Source: an uncultured Pseudovibrio sp.
GTDB taxonomy: Bacteria; Pseudomonadota; Alphaproteobacteria; Rhizobiales; Stappiaceae
NCBI GenBank assembly: GCA_947502585.1
Contig: CANNAV010000005.1
Location: 1-64,000, forward strand
Direction of reading: 5' to 3'
Length of the DNA stretch: 64,000 nucleotides
The first letter of the stretch is position 1. Each line of letters starts with the position of its first letter. Below are positions 40,706-50,052 of this stretch, piece after piece. Under the pieces are notes generated by a model that was given only the letters and a program-made list of their open reading frames with translations, was not told where the DNA came from and did not search any database. The position numbers and the translations under genes were made by a program.

Positions 40706-42115
40706 ATGACAACCTCCGCTGATGTCTTGAAAGAAATCCAGGAAAAAGACGTAAAGTTCGTAGATCTTCGTTTTTCTGATCCGCGCGGCAAGCTGCAACA
40801 CGTTACCATGGATATCTCCCAGGTGCACGAGGACATGTTCGCTGAGGGCGTCGCCTTTGACGGTTCTTCTATCGAAGGTTGGAAAGCAATCAACGAATCC
40901 GACATGATGCTGATGCCGGATCCGGAAACAGCCCATATCGACCCATTCTTCGCGCAGTCCACTATGTCCATTTTCTGTGACGTTCTGGACCCGCAGACAG
41001 GCGAAGGTTACAACCGTGACCCGCGCATGACAGCCAAACGCGCTGAGGCCTATGTAAAAGCATGTGGCGCCGGTGACACTGTGTTCGTTGGCCCGGAAGC
41101 TGAGTTCTTCATCTTTGACGATGTTCGCTTCGCGGCAGACCCATACAACACCGGCTTCAAGCTGGACTGTTCCGAACTGCCATCCAACATGGACAGCGAA
41201 TACGAATCCGGCAACCTCGGTCACCGTCCACGCACAAAAGGCGGCTACTTCCCGGTACCCCCAATTGACAGCGCACAGGACATCCGCTCCGAAATGCTCA
41301 CTGTCATGTCCGACATGGGTGTTAAAGTTGAAAAGCACCATCACGAGGTGGCCGCCGCACAGCATGAACTCGGCATGCAGTTCCAGACCCTGACCACGTG
41401 TGCTGACCACATGCAGATCTACAAGTACGTGGTTCACCAGGTTGCGCATGCCTATGGCAAGTCCGCTACCTTCATGCCTAAGCCAGTCTTCGGCGACAAC
41501 GGCACCGGCATGCACTGCCACTTCTCCCTATGGGAAGATGGCAAGCCAACTTTCGCTGGCAACCAGTATGCTGACCTCTCCCAGAACGCTCTGTACTTCA
41601 TCGGCGGCATCCTGAAGCACGCGAAATCTCTGAACGCCTTTACTAATGCGTCCACCAATTCCTACAAGCGTCTGGTCCCGGGCTATGAGGCTCCGGTTCT
41701 TCTGGCATACTCTTCGCGTAACCGTTCCGCCTCCTGCCGTATTCCATTCACATCTTCTCCTAAAGCGAAGCGCGTTGAAGTTCGCTTCCCGGATCCGACA
41801 GCAAACCCATACCTGGCGTTCGCTGCACAGCTGATGGCTGGCCTGGATGGTATCAAGCACAAGATCCACCCAGGAGATGCAATGGATAAGAACCTTTACG
41901 ATCTGCCACCGGAAGAACTCTCCGAGATCCCAACTGTTGCAGCATCTTTGCGTGAAGCTTTGGAATGTCTCGATACAGACCGTGAGTACCTCAAAGCAGG
42001 CGGCGTCTTCGATGATGACCAGATCGACGCCTACATCGAACTGAAGATGGAAGAAGTCATGCGCACAGACATGACCCCTCACCCGGTTGAGTTCGACATG
42101 TACTACTCCGTATAA
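40706..42115 (+). CDS. glnA: Glutamine synthetase, type I
   Basis: Makes glutamine from glutamate, ammonia and ATP as a dodecamer. 469 residues. Signatures are the N-terminal [17 protein letters not shown], the metal-site [12 protein letters not shown], the ATP-binding [21 protein letters not shown], and the adenylylation loop [12 protein letters not shown] with its target tyrosine. It is therefore a GSI-beta enzyme controlled by GlnE. AGGAAGTT precedes the ATG. Likely transcribed with glnB; the 201-base spacer could hold a second promoter. Confidence 0.97.
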   Translation: MTTSADVLKEIQEKDVKFVDLRFSDPRGKLQHVTMDISQVHEDMFAEGVAFDGSSIEGWKAINESDMMLMPDPETAHIDPFFAQSTMSIFCDVLDPQTGEGYNRDPRMTAKRAEAYVKACGAGDTVFVGPEAEFFIFDDVRFAADPYNTGFKLDCSELPSNMDSEYESGNLGHRPRTKGGYFPVPPIDSAQDIRSEMLTVMSDMGVKVEKHHHEVAAAQHELGMQFQTLTTCADHMQIYKYVVHQVAHAYGKSATFMPKPVFGDNGTGMHCHFSLWEDGKPTFAGNQYADLSQNALYFIGGILKHAKSLNAFTNASTNSYKRLVPGYEAPVLLAYSSRNRSASCRIPFTSSPKAKRVEVRFPDPTANPYLAFAAQLMAGLDGIKHKIHPGDAMDKNLYDLPPEELSEIPTVAASLREALECLDTDREYLKAGGVFDDDQIDAYIELKMEEVMRTDMTPHPVEFDMYYSV

Positions 42116-42224
42116 GTCATAAAAGAGCCGCTCTGACTCCACTGCCTGTGGCGTATACCCGGAAAATGCAAAGTGTTTTTCGGATCAGGATATGCCGTTA
42201 AAGAGCAGAGCTTCCAACTGGACA

Positions 42225-42263
42225 CAACAAAACCCCGACTGGCCCTGGTCGGGGTTTTGTTTT
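42225..42263 (+). terminator. Intrinsic terminator of glnA
   Basis: AAAACCCCGAC and GTCGGGGTTTT form an 11-base stem around TGGCCCTG, followed by GTTTTAT. It ends the glnBA unit. Confidence 0.88.
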
Positions 42264-42735
42264 ATCTGGCGCGCCGATAGTTCTGGTTTAATTATTTTCA
42301 TCGGTCAAAGGGTGGGCAACCAAAACCAGAACTGCACAGCGTTGAATTGCCCCCACACACCAACGCAGCAAAACAGGAAAAAACGCAAACCAACGCACAT
42401 TGCAACGCAAACCGGATGTGTCATCACCCTGCAACGAAACAGAGTTTAAGTGCATTGAGGTAATCAGCGTCTGACGGTGCTGATCAGACCCGCATACCCT
42501 CCCAAAGCGCCCCACTAACGTCGCCTTCTTTTACACTTTTTCTGAAAACGGGAGTTTTTCGCTAAGACAATGTTAAATATTTTCTCCCCCACCCCTTGAA
42601 AAAAAAGCCAGGTATTCCCAAATAGTGGGAAGGTCAGAAAAAGGAGAGCCAATGACTCCACCAGACCTGCATGTTGCACGGTATTTATAAGAGCAGTCAG
42701 CCACTTATGAAGCCCCTCTGCACGATGCCACATCG

Positions 42736-42926
42736 TAGAAAGACGACAAAACGGCCTGAGCGACTGCGCGTCATCAGACGGTAAGCACGGATTGAACCCG
42801 GACGTACACGGGCGGAAATCATATCAAACGCCCCAGCAAATAGCCTTGAAACGGTAAATCTCGGCGATCCGACTACAAAAGCAAAACCCCGTTAAGGCCT
42901 TCGAGAAGGACGCGGGGTTTTCTTTT
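42736..42926 (+). ncRNA. Second candidate small RNA, ending in a strong terminator
   Basis: A good terminator at 42883-42926 has no protein gene before it. The preceding 150 bases contain overlapping, mutually exclusive pairings: CCCG with CGGG, or GGGCG with CGCCC (about 42796-42836). The 5' end is unknown. It could also be a 3' by-product of readthrough from glnA. No family is recognised. Confidence 0.35.
42883..42926 (+). terminator. Orphan intrinsic terminator
   Basis: AAAACCCCG pairs with CGGGGTTTT. Between them an inner CCTT/AAGG hairpin stacks on the stem. TCTTTT follows. On the minus strand it also ends in TTTTGCTTTTG, so it may work both ways. Confidence 0.75.
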
Positions 42927-43262
42927 GCCTGTTACACTGCGCCTGGTACTCTACAAAATATAAATATTACATTCACATTTTAAAGATGGTGATGACTAAG
43001 GCAGCCGACGCAATTCAGCTTCTCCCCACGTTCCTTCCCTCACTGCAACCTGCTGAATTTTGGCCCTATTCCGCGTTGATCCAGGAAACACCCTGATATT
43101 CCAGGGAGACCATTCAGCACGCCCAGGAGCCTGTTGCCCGCAAAATCCCAAATACCCAACACAGCATTTGGGCTTTCCAGAAAAAACGAGTGAATCCCAT
43201 CGAAAACTCAGGTATAGACCTTTCAACTTGGAAAACTTCAGTAAATTGAACAGGCTTGACCA

Positions 43263-44516
43263 ATGAGCACATATGAATCCGGATTTATGCGGACAATGGA
43301 AGAACGCGGCTTTTTGCACCAACTCTCTAACGCCAAAGGCCTGGATGAACTTTGTGCGAAAGAGGTTGTCACCGCATATATTGGCTTTGACTGCACAGCC
43401 TCCAGCCTTCACATTGGCTCCCTAGTACAAATCATGATGCTGCATTGGTTCCAGAAAACCGGTCACCGGCCGATTACTCTTATGGGAAGCGGAACGACAC
43501 GTGTTGGCGACCCGACAGGCAAAGACCAAAGCCGCAAAGTTCTGACCGACGAAGACATCGAAGGCAACAAGAACGGCATCAAGCAAGTCTTTGATAGATT
43601 TTTGCAATTTGGTGAAGGCCCATCTGATGCAATCATGATGGACAATGCTGACTGGCTACTCAAGCTGAACTACATGGACTTCCTGCGCGATGTTGGCCGC
43701 TACTTCTCCGTCAACCAGATGATTCAGCGCGACAGCGTACGTCTGCGTCTGGAACGCGAACAGCATCTGTCGTTCCTCGAGTTCAACTACATGCTCCTGC
43801 AGGGATACGATTACCTTGAAATCCATCGCCGCACAGGCTGCCGCTTGCAAATGGGCGGCTCTGACCAGTGGTCCAATATCCTCTCTGGTGTAGACCTTGG
43901 CCGCCGTCTTGCGGATGAAGAACTGTTCGCCCTCACCACCCCGCTGCTCACCACTGCATCCGGCGCCAAGATGGGTAAAACTGCGTCAGGTGCAGTATGG
44001 CTCAACGCAGACATGCTCAGCCCCTACGATTACTGGCAATTCTGGCGCAACACCGAAGATGCCGACGTTGAGAAGTTCCTGAAACTCTTCACCATTCTGC
44101 CAATGGAGGAAATCAGGCGTCTGACCGCAATGGGAGGCGCTGAAATCAACGAAGCCAAGAAGGTACTGGCAACTGAAGCAACCGCCCTGCTCCATGGCCA
44201 GGAAGAGGCTGACAAAGCTGCTGAAACGGCTCGTAAGGCGTTTGAGGAAGGCCTAAATGCCACTGGCCTGCCAACCATCGAGATCGCCATCCCAGAGCTT
44301 AAAGAAGGCCTCGGCATCCTCAATGTTTTCGTGACAGCTGGCTTGTGCACTTCCAACGGAGAAGTACGTCGCAACATCAAAGGCGGCGCCGTGCGTATCA
44401 ACGATAAGGCAGAGCAGGATCACAACCGCACTATCACCGAAGCCGACCTGACCGATGATGGCGTAATCAAACTGTCCCTTGGCAAGAAAAAACACGTTCT
44501 GGTAAAACCATTCTAA
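43263..44516 (+). CDS. tyrS: Tyrosyl-tRNA synthetase
   Basis: Class I synthetase that charges tRNA-Tyr. 417 residues. The HIGH-like motif is [11 protein letters not shown] near residue 45, the KMSKS-like motif is AKMGKTASG near 238, and the tyrosine-binding [25 protein letters not shown] is intact. The C-terminal S4-like domain starts near residue 352 ([21 protein letters not shown]). The ribosome binding site is weak. It ends 26 bases before its own terminator. Confidence 0.96.
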   Translation: MSTYESGFMRTMEERGFLHQLSNAKGLDELCAKEVVTAYIGFDCTASSLHIGSLVQIMMLHWFQKTGHRPITLMGSGTTRVGDPTGKDQSRKVLTDEDIEGNKNGIKQVFDRFLQFGEGPSDAIMMDNADWLLKLNYMDFLRDVGRYFSVNQMIQRDSVRLRLEREQHLSFLEFNYMLLQGYDYLEIHRRTGCRLQMGGSDQWSNILSGVDLGRRLADEELFALTTPLLTTASGAKMGKTASGAVWLNADMLSPYDYWQFWRNTEDADVEKFLKLFTILPMEEIRRLTAMGGAEINEAKKVLATEATALLHGQEEADKAAETARKAFEEGLNATGLPTIEIAIPELKEGLGILNVFVTAGLCTSNGEVRRNIKGGAVRINDKAEQDHNRTITEADLTDDGVIKLSLGKKKHVLVKPF

Positions 44517-44542
44517 CCGTCTGACTGAAAAATACTTTTTAC

Positions 44543-44574
44543 AAAGTCGGGTACTGAACCCGGCTTTTTCTTTG
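44543..44574 (+). terminator. Intrinsic terminator of tyrS
   Basis: AAGTCGGGTAC-TGA-ACCCGGCTT with a stem of 9 base pairs (including G-U), followed by TTTCTTTG. Confidence 0.75.
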
Positions 44575-44681
44575 TCAGCAAAACACTACAATTTGAAACA
44601 ATTGCCTCCGGTCTGCACCCCCCTGAACCAGAGCAGGCTGCGTTCATATACATTCATGAAAAATGCCTGCCTCCGCTGTAG

Positions 44682-45057
44682 TCAGGAGCAGCCCTTATGG
44701 CGATGCGGCATTACAAACGCGTCATTCACAGCATGGTCAAAGCACTCAAGCCGGGAGGTCGGTTTGTTGGGGAAATGGGGCATGACCAGAATTGTTGTAT
44801 CATCCGACCTGCAATGGAAAACGTATCTGGCGCCGCCCTGCTCTCGGTTCCTATAAAAGCCCCCCTGGACTTTCCCGCATCCGTAAACGTGTATGCGCAC
44901 GCCGAAAGAAGCAGTCTTCTCAGTTACCTGCTAAACAGAAACTGAACGCAGGACTCAGCTTAGAACCGGAATGAAAGAATGGTTCCAGCTCTTTAACTGG
45001 CGCCGCAATGAGCAGCTGAGCGGCGCCCTGAAAAGCTGTTTTACAAAGAGACAATAA
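44682..45057 (+). pseudogene. Remnant of a class I SAM-dependent methyltransferase gene
   Basis: A frame beginning near 44682 encodes HYKRVIHSMVKALKPGGRFVGEMGHD, which matches the conserved ALKPGGRFVGEMGGHGN motif of a methyltransferase family. The frame decays after APLDFPASVNVYAHAE. Another frame further on encodes RTGMKEWFQLFNW, which looks like the TGM(K)GWLETF motif near the end of that family. The SAM-binding N-terminal half is missing. So this is the C-terminal third of a gene broken by at least one frameshift. Confidence 0.6.
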
Positions 45058-45124
45058 GTAAACCTCAAACCACTGCTTTACTTGAAAAGAAGTGTCAGGA
45101 AATCAAGATAACTATCTGTTAAAT

Positions 45125-48100
45125 CTATTTAAACTCAAAGATACGACGAAACACACCCGGCGCAATCGCAGAAATCGGGTTAACCTGGAACTTAGGCTTA
45201 TCAAAGGTGCCATCTAGCTTATAGGTCACACCAAACAGTCCTTCATCAGAAGACCCCCCACCAAGGATCAGGCCGATCACCGGCAGTTTCGCAAACAGGT
45301 TGTTCAGCGCATAGGCAGGAACGAACGTGCCTACTATTTCCAGCTGACGGCTCTTCAGGTTTGCATTCCCGCTAAAGGTTCCGCCGATAATGGCACCACT
45401 CAATGTTCCCTTGGAAACATTGAGAATATCGCCACTACGCGAAAACTGTATGCGCATCTTCTGGAAAGACGCTTCCCCGGAATTCACCGCAGCAGAATAC
45501 ACTTCACTGATTCGCGTTCCGCGGATTTCCTTCGGCCTGATCCCTTTGAGCGCCTTAATCGCTGGATCCTCTGTGATGGAGAAATCATTTACAGTCAGTT
45601 CACCAGCCCAGCTGGTATCACCAGGCATCTGGATATCCAAACGCCCGTTACCACCACGCATACGGGGGAAAAGGTCCATAAACCGCAAGAACTCACCGGC
45701 ATTATTCAACGTCCCCTTCGCGAAGCGATGCTTCCCCTCACCGCCCACTGTGAAGTTGAATTTACCACGGCTCGATGTCGCACCTGAAACTGCGAGATTA
45801 ACTGCACTTGCCCCACGGAAGAGCCCATCAACACGTACATTTTGAGCCTGCACATCTTTGAAGCCGATCAGTCGCCTGAATGTCAGGTCAACTGCGATCA
45901 CATCCCCCTTGCGCTGTGCCGAAGCAGGCGCTTCATCTGCGGCAATTGTGTGCAGCAGCGCACGGCCGTCAAAGCGATCCGCATTCATAACAACCAGGAA
46001 CCCGCCACCACCACGGGGCCGAATGGTCATCTTGGCCTTATCATTGGGCCGCAGATTAAACGCTGAGAAATCAGCAAGCTCAAGCTTTCCATTACCATCA
46101 ATCTTCAGATTGCCGCGAACTTCAACCCCCTCAGACAGGAACGAGAAGTTATGGAGCGTCATGTCATTTCCATTGCGGGTCACCCGGAACCGTGCAGTTG
46201 CACGAACACCGGAAACCTTGCTCCAGCCAACCTCGCGAACGTTAATCGCTGCCTTTGAAAGATCCAGCTCAAATACCTGCGCACCGCCACTATCTGCATA
46301 GCTGACTTTCACAGAGCCATTGACATAGTCATGAAGATCAACACCGTAATCTTTCAGATCCCTGGCATCGGCAACGAACGTGACGTCCTGACGGTCTTCA
46401 GCCCCGCTGCCACCGCGGCTTGTGCTCAAATCAATCTCAGAGGGAAAGCCATTAAGCTTCCCCTTGCCCGTAATCAAAGTCTGCTTCGTATCCGAGTGAA
46501 CGGTCAGGTCTGCATTTTCAATGGTTTGACCTGAGATTTTCGCTTTACTCGTGAAATCTTTCAGATCCAGATCAGCCCGCCACTCAACATCCTTAACCTT
46601 GAGATTCCTGACAAGCGGGAAAGAAGCTTCCACGCGGACCTCCCCCGTACCGGAAAGGTCCGCTGGGACGACACTCAAGCTCTCCAGCGCATTTATAGGC
46701 TCAGCGTCAGCCAGCACGCCCAGATCATCTGCGCGTCCGGTCAGCTGCACAGACAATTCAGCAGGCTTGACACCGGGATCTGCAATCTTCCTGACCGCGA
46801 ACCGGACTTCAGGAACCTTCACGATGTTGCCGTCCTGCATACGGAAATGACCATTCCTGCCGGAAATCGTGAAGTCTTCATTTTCGATTTTGCCAGACCC
46901 GGTCAGGTCTCGCACCACAGGAAGCGCTCTGAGTGCTTTGACCGAGCCATCAATCACGTCAAATGATGCTGTAAGGCCATCTCCCTGCCATGCGGGCGTA
47001 TTCCTGTCTCCATCAAAAGCTTCTGGCCCAACTGCCAGATCCATGGCAATGTTATCAACCCGGCCAGGCCCGAGGTGCTCAATCAACCAATTACGGGTTT
47101 TCGGTGCTGTGACCGTTGGCCAAACCTGCAACACCTCTCCAAAGCTCAGGCTTGGGCTATAAGCAGACAGCGCAAGGGATGGCCCCGGTTTCCCGTAGTA
47201 GAACGATCCTGCAACACTGATGTCGGCCTCAAACCCGACAGCACGTGCTCGCTCAATAGATATCAGGGAGTTAGCCGGGTCAAACGTACCTGATGCATAA
47301 GCATCTGGAAACAGGAGTGGCGGCGAATTCACATCAGCAGGCGCCACTACTATCTCTCGGGAACCAAGCGAATAATTCCACTCGGCACCTTCTGTTACAG
47401 GTGGCTGCACAACACCACCAAAAACAACGCGTGTGTTTTTACGGCGCAGATAAGACCGTCCGATAAGGATATCAGGATTATCGCGTTGCAAACTGAGATC
47501 CAGATACGCTTCGTCAACTGTAACAGAGTTGTCAGGAGCCGTACGGATGAAAATTGGAGAACTGCGAACATTCATATTCGCGCTGACAAATTCACCCGTC
47601 GCCCAGAGTTCGGCATTCGCTTCAGCAAACAAACGCGTGTTCGCCAGTTTGTCATCACTCGCAAAGCTGTGTGTTGGCAGTAAATCTCGCAAAGAGGCAT
47701 CACGCAGACTAACGGAAATATTTCTCACGCCAGTCTCTGGCGTAACAGTGCGCTTCAGATCCCAGGACCAGTCGCCTTCACGACCCGCGATCTTTGCGTT
47801 CACCGCAAAGGAAAGGTCATCCAGCAGCACAGCATTTGCATCGATACCATCAGCAACAAACTCTTCACCCTGCGCATTGATCAGCAGTCGCCCATATTCA
47901 ACAGCTACTTTCTCAAGATGCCAGCGCTTGAGCTCCTCAACTGCAATCACACTAAACTTATCGATTGCCACCACACGGTTTTGCACCCTTGGCAAAGGTT
48001 CTGATCCACTCGCCAGTTTTATGGTCGCAGAAGGCCTTTCCAACGCGACACTGGTGATTTCCAGATCACCGACCAAAAGCCCTGAAAGGTTGATCCCAAT

Positions 48101-48424
48101 TTCGGCTCGTGGCAGCAACACAGTCGCAGCGGTGCGACCATTAACACGAATAAGGGAATCCTCCAGGAGAATACGGCTGCCGTTTTTACCAAACAGGTCA
48201 AACTGCGCACTGCCAATGGTGACGTTCAGCGCTTTGCTCTCAAACTTCCTGATTGCCCAATCTACCAGATACGGCACAGGAATAGGGCCACTCATCAACT
48301 GATAACCGCCAAAACCAAACGCCAGAAAAACACAAACAACACCCCATATTACACGCCGCTTAAAACGACGCGTAGCAGGAAAGCTCTCATGTTCTGCTGT
48401 ATTCCCAACATCAACAGCCAGAAT
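45125..48424 (-). CDS. AsmA/YhdP-like (DUF3971) large envelope protein
   Basis: A very large protein with a single N-terminal anchor and a long periplasmic domain. Members of this superfamily (AsmA, YhdP, TamB) are linked to phospholipid transport to the outer membrane. The body from about 48298 is 1057 residues, with repeated beta-rich modules and the C-terminal AsmA-like region (GELTVNDFSITEDPAIKALKG, ...FSGNANLKSRQLEIVGTFVPAYALNNLF...). The frame stays open 42 codons upstream to ATT 48424, adding RRFKRRVIWGVVCVFLAFGF, a clear transmembrane anchor. No ATG or GTG occurs in that extension; ATT (48424, with AGGGA 5 bases upstream) or CTG (48421) are the possible starts. Without it the protein would lack its anchor. 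Confidence 0.8.
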   Translation of the reverse strand: MLAVDVGNTAEHESFPATRRFKRRVIWGVVCVFLAFGFGGYQLMSGPIPVPYLVDWAIRKFESKALNVTIGSAQFDLFGKNGSRILLEDSLIRVNGRTAATVLLPRAEIGINLSGLLVGDLEITSVALERPSATIKLASGSEPLPRVQNRVVAIDKFSVIAVEELKRWHLEKVAVEYGRLLINAQGEEFVADGIDANAVLLDDLSFAVNAKIAGREGDWSWDLKRTVTPETGVRNISVSLRDASLRDLLPTHSFASDDKLANTRLFAEANAELWATGEFVSANMNVRSSPIFIRTAPDNSVTVDEAYLDLSLQRDNPDILIGRSYLRRKNTRVVFGGVVQPPVTEGAEWNYSLGSREIVVAPADVNSPPLLFPDAYASGTFDPANSLISIERARAVGFEADISVAGSFYYGKPGPSLALSAYSPSLSFGEVLQVWPTVTAPKTRNWLIEHLGPGRVDNIAMDLAVGPEAFDGDRNTPAWQGDGLTASFDVIDGSVKALRALPVVRDLTGSGKIENEDFTISGRNGHFRMQDGNIVKVPEVRFAVRKIADPGVKPAELSVQLTGRADDLGVLADAEPINALESLSVVPADLSGTGEVRVEASFPLVRNLKVKDVEWRADLDLKDFTSKAKISGQTIENADLTVHSDTKQTLITGKGKLNGFPSEIDLSTSRGGSGAEDRQDVTFVADARDLKDYGVDLHDYVNGSVKVSYADSGGAQVFELDLSKAAINVREVGWSKVSGVRATARFRVTRNGNDMTLHNFSFLSEGVEVRGNLKIDGNGKLELADFSAFNLRPNDKAKMTIRPRGGGGFLVVMNADRFDGRALLHTIAADEAPASAQRKGDVIAVDLTFRRLIGFKDVQAQNVRVDGLFRGASAVNLAVSGATSSRGKFNFTVGGEGKHRFAKGTLNNAGEFLRFMDLFPRMRGGNGRLDIQMPGDTSWAGELTVNDFSITEDPAIKALKGIRPKEIRGTRISEVYSAAVNSGEASFQKMRIQFSRSGDILNVSKGTLSGAIIGGTFSGNANLKSRQLEIVGTFVPAYALNNLFAKLPVIGLILGGGSSDEGLFGVTYKLDGTFDKPKFQVNPISAIAPGVFRRIFEFK

Positions 48425-48583
48425 CTTATTCCCTGTTCAAGTAATACGTTCGATTTTGATCGAATCGTAACCTGCGATAACATCGCGTGATCACAGGCGC
48501 TCTGCAAGATAATAAGCTTGCCTACACCATACACAAAAAACGGCGTCCCTAAAGACCAGATGGCACCCCAGGAGCAAATAAGA

Positions 48584-49081
48584 ATGCCTGATACGAAAGA
48601 TGCTACACCATCCTTACCGCAGGAAGGCTTGCTGGCACCGGATTTTACCTTAGCCACAGATTCGCAAGGACAGTTCACCCTGTCAGAACAAACTGGCCAG
48701 TCGGTCGTCGTCTATTTTTATCCAAAAGATGACACATCAGGCTGTACAAAAGAAGCAATCGCCTTTACCGAAAAAGCGGCTGAGTTTGAAAAACACGATG
48801 CTTTTATCATCGGCATTTCGCCCGATACACCACTAAAGCATGACAAGTTTAAGGCGAAACACGGACTAACCGTCACACTTGGGGCAGATATCGAGAGAAA
48901 AGTTTGTGAGGCCTACGGCGTCTGGGTAGAGAAAAACATGTACGGAAAGAAGTACATGGGCGTTGAACGCTCCACTTTTCTCGTTGATAAAGAAGGCAAG
49001 ATTGCCAGAATTTGGCGTAAGGTCCGCGTTCCCGGCCACGTTGAGAAGGTACTGGAAGAATTACAAGGTCTGAGCCAGTAA
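48584..49081 (+). CDS. bcp: Thioredoxin-dependent peroxiredoxin (Bcp/PrxQ type)
   Basis: Reduces hydroperoxides. From ATG 48584 (MPDTKDATPSLPQEGLLAPDF) it has 165 residues. The peroxidatic cysteine is in YPKDDTSGCTKEAIAF. The resolving cysteine five residues on in E. coli Bcp is replaced here (EAIAF), so it acts either as a one-Cys enzyme or with another partner. AGGAGCAAATAAG before 48584 supports this start over the ATG at 48518. Divergent from the AsmA-like gene and 2 bases from the next gene. Confidence 0.9.
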   Translation: MPDTKDATPSLPQEGLLAPDFTLATDSQGQFTLSEQTGQSVVVYFYPKDDTSGCTKEAIAFTEKAAEFEKHDAFIIGISPDTPLKHDKFKAKHGLTVTLGADIERKVCEAYGVWVEKNMYGKKYMGVERSTFLVDKEGKIARIWRKVRVPGHVEKVLEELQGLSQ

Positions 49082-49083
49082 AA

Positions 49084-49971
49084 ATGCCGAAACTTCCGGG
49101 TAAAAATGATACAGATGCGTTTGCAGGGCAAGCGCATCTGTCCCTCCCAGAACACACCAGCGTTAAGTCCCTCAAAGACGGCGCCCGGCAGATCCTCGGA
49201 ACACCGGATTTGGATCTGAAAGTTGCACTTGCATACTACGTAGCAAATCAATGGTTCAAAGGTGCCTTGTCCATTTCCCGCGGCACAGGCGAAAAGCCCA
49301 TGCCAGATCGTCCGGGGCGCCCGGCAAAACCTGAGCTTCTTCCACCACGGGATATGCCCAGGCGTGCTGTTGGGGGAAGAAACGGTAAGCTCGCCCTGCT
49401 TCATTCTCTGGCACACATCGAACTCAATGCCATTGATCTCACCTGGGACTTGATCGGTCGCTTCACCCACGTGTCAGTGCCACGCTCCTACTATGACGAT
49501 TTTGTCCAGGTTGGCCTGGAAGAGGCAAAACACTTCACAATCATTCAGGATCGCCTTGCAAAGCTTGGACACGTCTATGGTGAATTGCCGGCACATGACG
49601 GTCTGTGGCAGGCGGCCCAATCAACCGGCAAGGATCTGATTGCACGTCTGGCGATTATTCCGCTTGTGCTTGAAGCCAGAGGCCTCGACATCACTCCATC
49701 CATGATTGAGAAAGCCAACGCCACCGGGGACGAAGAGACCGCCAGCGTATTGCATGTAATCTACCATGATGAAAAAGGACATGTTGCTTTTGGTGCAAAA
49801 TGGTTCCGCTTCATGTGTGACAGGCACCGTGTCCGCCCTGAACCTCGTTTTCATCAGCTCGTGAAACAACACTTTAAAGGACCACTGAAGCCCCCGTTTA
49901 ATGACAGGGCAAGATCTGAAGCAGGCCTCACTCCGGGCTTTTATCGCCCACTCATCAAATTGACCCAATGA
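49084..49971 (+). CDS. DUF455 ferritin-like protein
   Basis: 295 residues. A four-helix-bundle protein with spaced carboxylate and histidine ligands that suggest a di-metal site: HSLAHIELNAIDL (about 110), GLEEAKHFTII (about 150), LEARGLDITP (about 197) and YHDEKGHVAFGAKWF (about 230). This matches the DUF455 ferritin-like family, whose function is uncertain. Begins 2 bases after the peroxiredoxin gene, so the pair is probably an operon; a link to oxidative-stress or metal handling is an inference from that pairing. Confidence 0.85.
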   Translation: MPKLPGKNDTDAFAGQAHLSLPEHTSVKSLKDGARQILGTPDLDLKVALAYYVANQWFKGALSISRGTGEKPMPDRPGRPAKPELLPPRDMPRRAVGGRNGKLALLHSLAHIELNAIDLTWDLIGRFTHVSVPRSYYDDFVQVGLEEAKHFTIIQDRLAKLGHVYGELPAHDGLWQAAQSTGKDLIARLAIIPLVLEARGLDITPSMIEKANATGDEETASVLHVIYHDEKGHVAFGAKWFRFMCDRHRVRPEPRFHQLVKQHFKGPLKPPFNDRARSEAGLTPGFYRPLIKLTQ

Positions 49972-50052
49972 TACACTGCGCTTAGACTTTGTTAACTTTA
50001 ATTGAATTTAACAAATCATTTCCAGTGGGCAAGCTGAGCAAGTGGTCATCCA

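Larger units (their letters stand above)
42264..43262. other. 1-kb region between glnA and tyrS with no protein gene
   Basis: No frame here resembles a protein. It holds an imperfect repeat ACGCAAACC (about 42381-42412, two copies), an RNA/terminator candidate at 42736-42926, and a hairpin CCCAAAT/ATTTGGG near 43149-43172. Confidence 0.45.

Noticed and set aside
43149-43172. Hairpin CCCAAAT/ATTTGGG before tyrS as a terminator or attenuator
   Set aside because: Only a short CTTT follows and the loop is long; T-box control is not known for alphaproteobacterial tyrS.
42996-43412. Minus-strand frame overlapping the start of tyrS
   Set aside because: A shadow of tyrS over half its length, with no supporting start signal.
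48349-48678. Minus-strand frame of 109 codons in front of the AsmA-like gene
   Set aside because: It is a different frame from the one carrying the transmembrane anchor and overlaps the divergent peroxiredoxin gene.
49986-50012. CtrA-like TTAA repeats upstream of the M23 gene
   Set aside because: Spacings of 2, 6 and 12 bases do not fit the TTAA-N7-TTAA consensus; the stretch is simply AT-rich.
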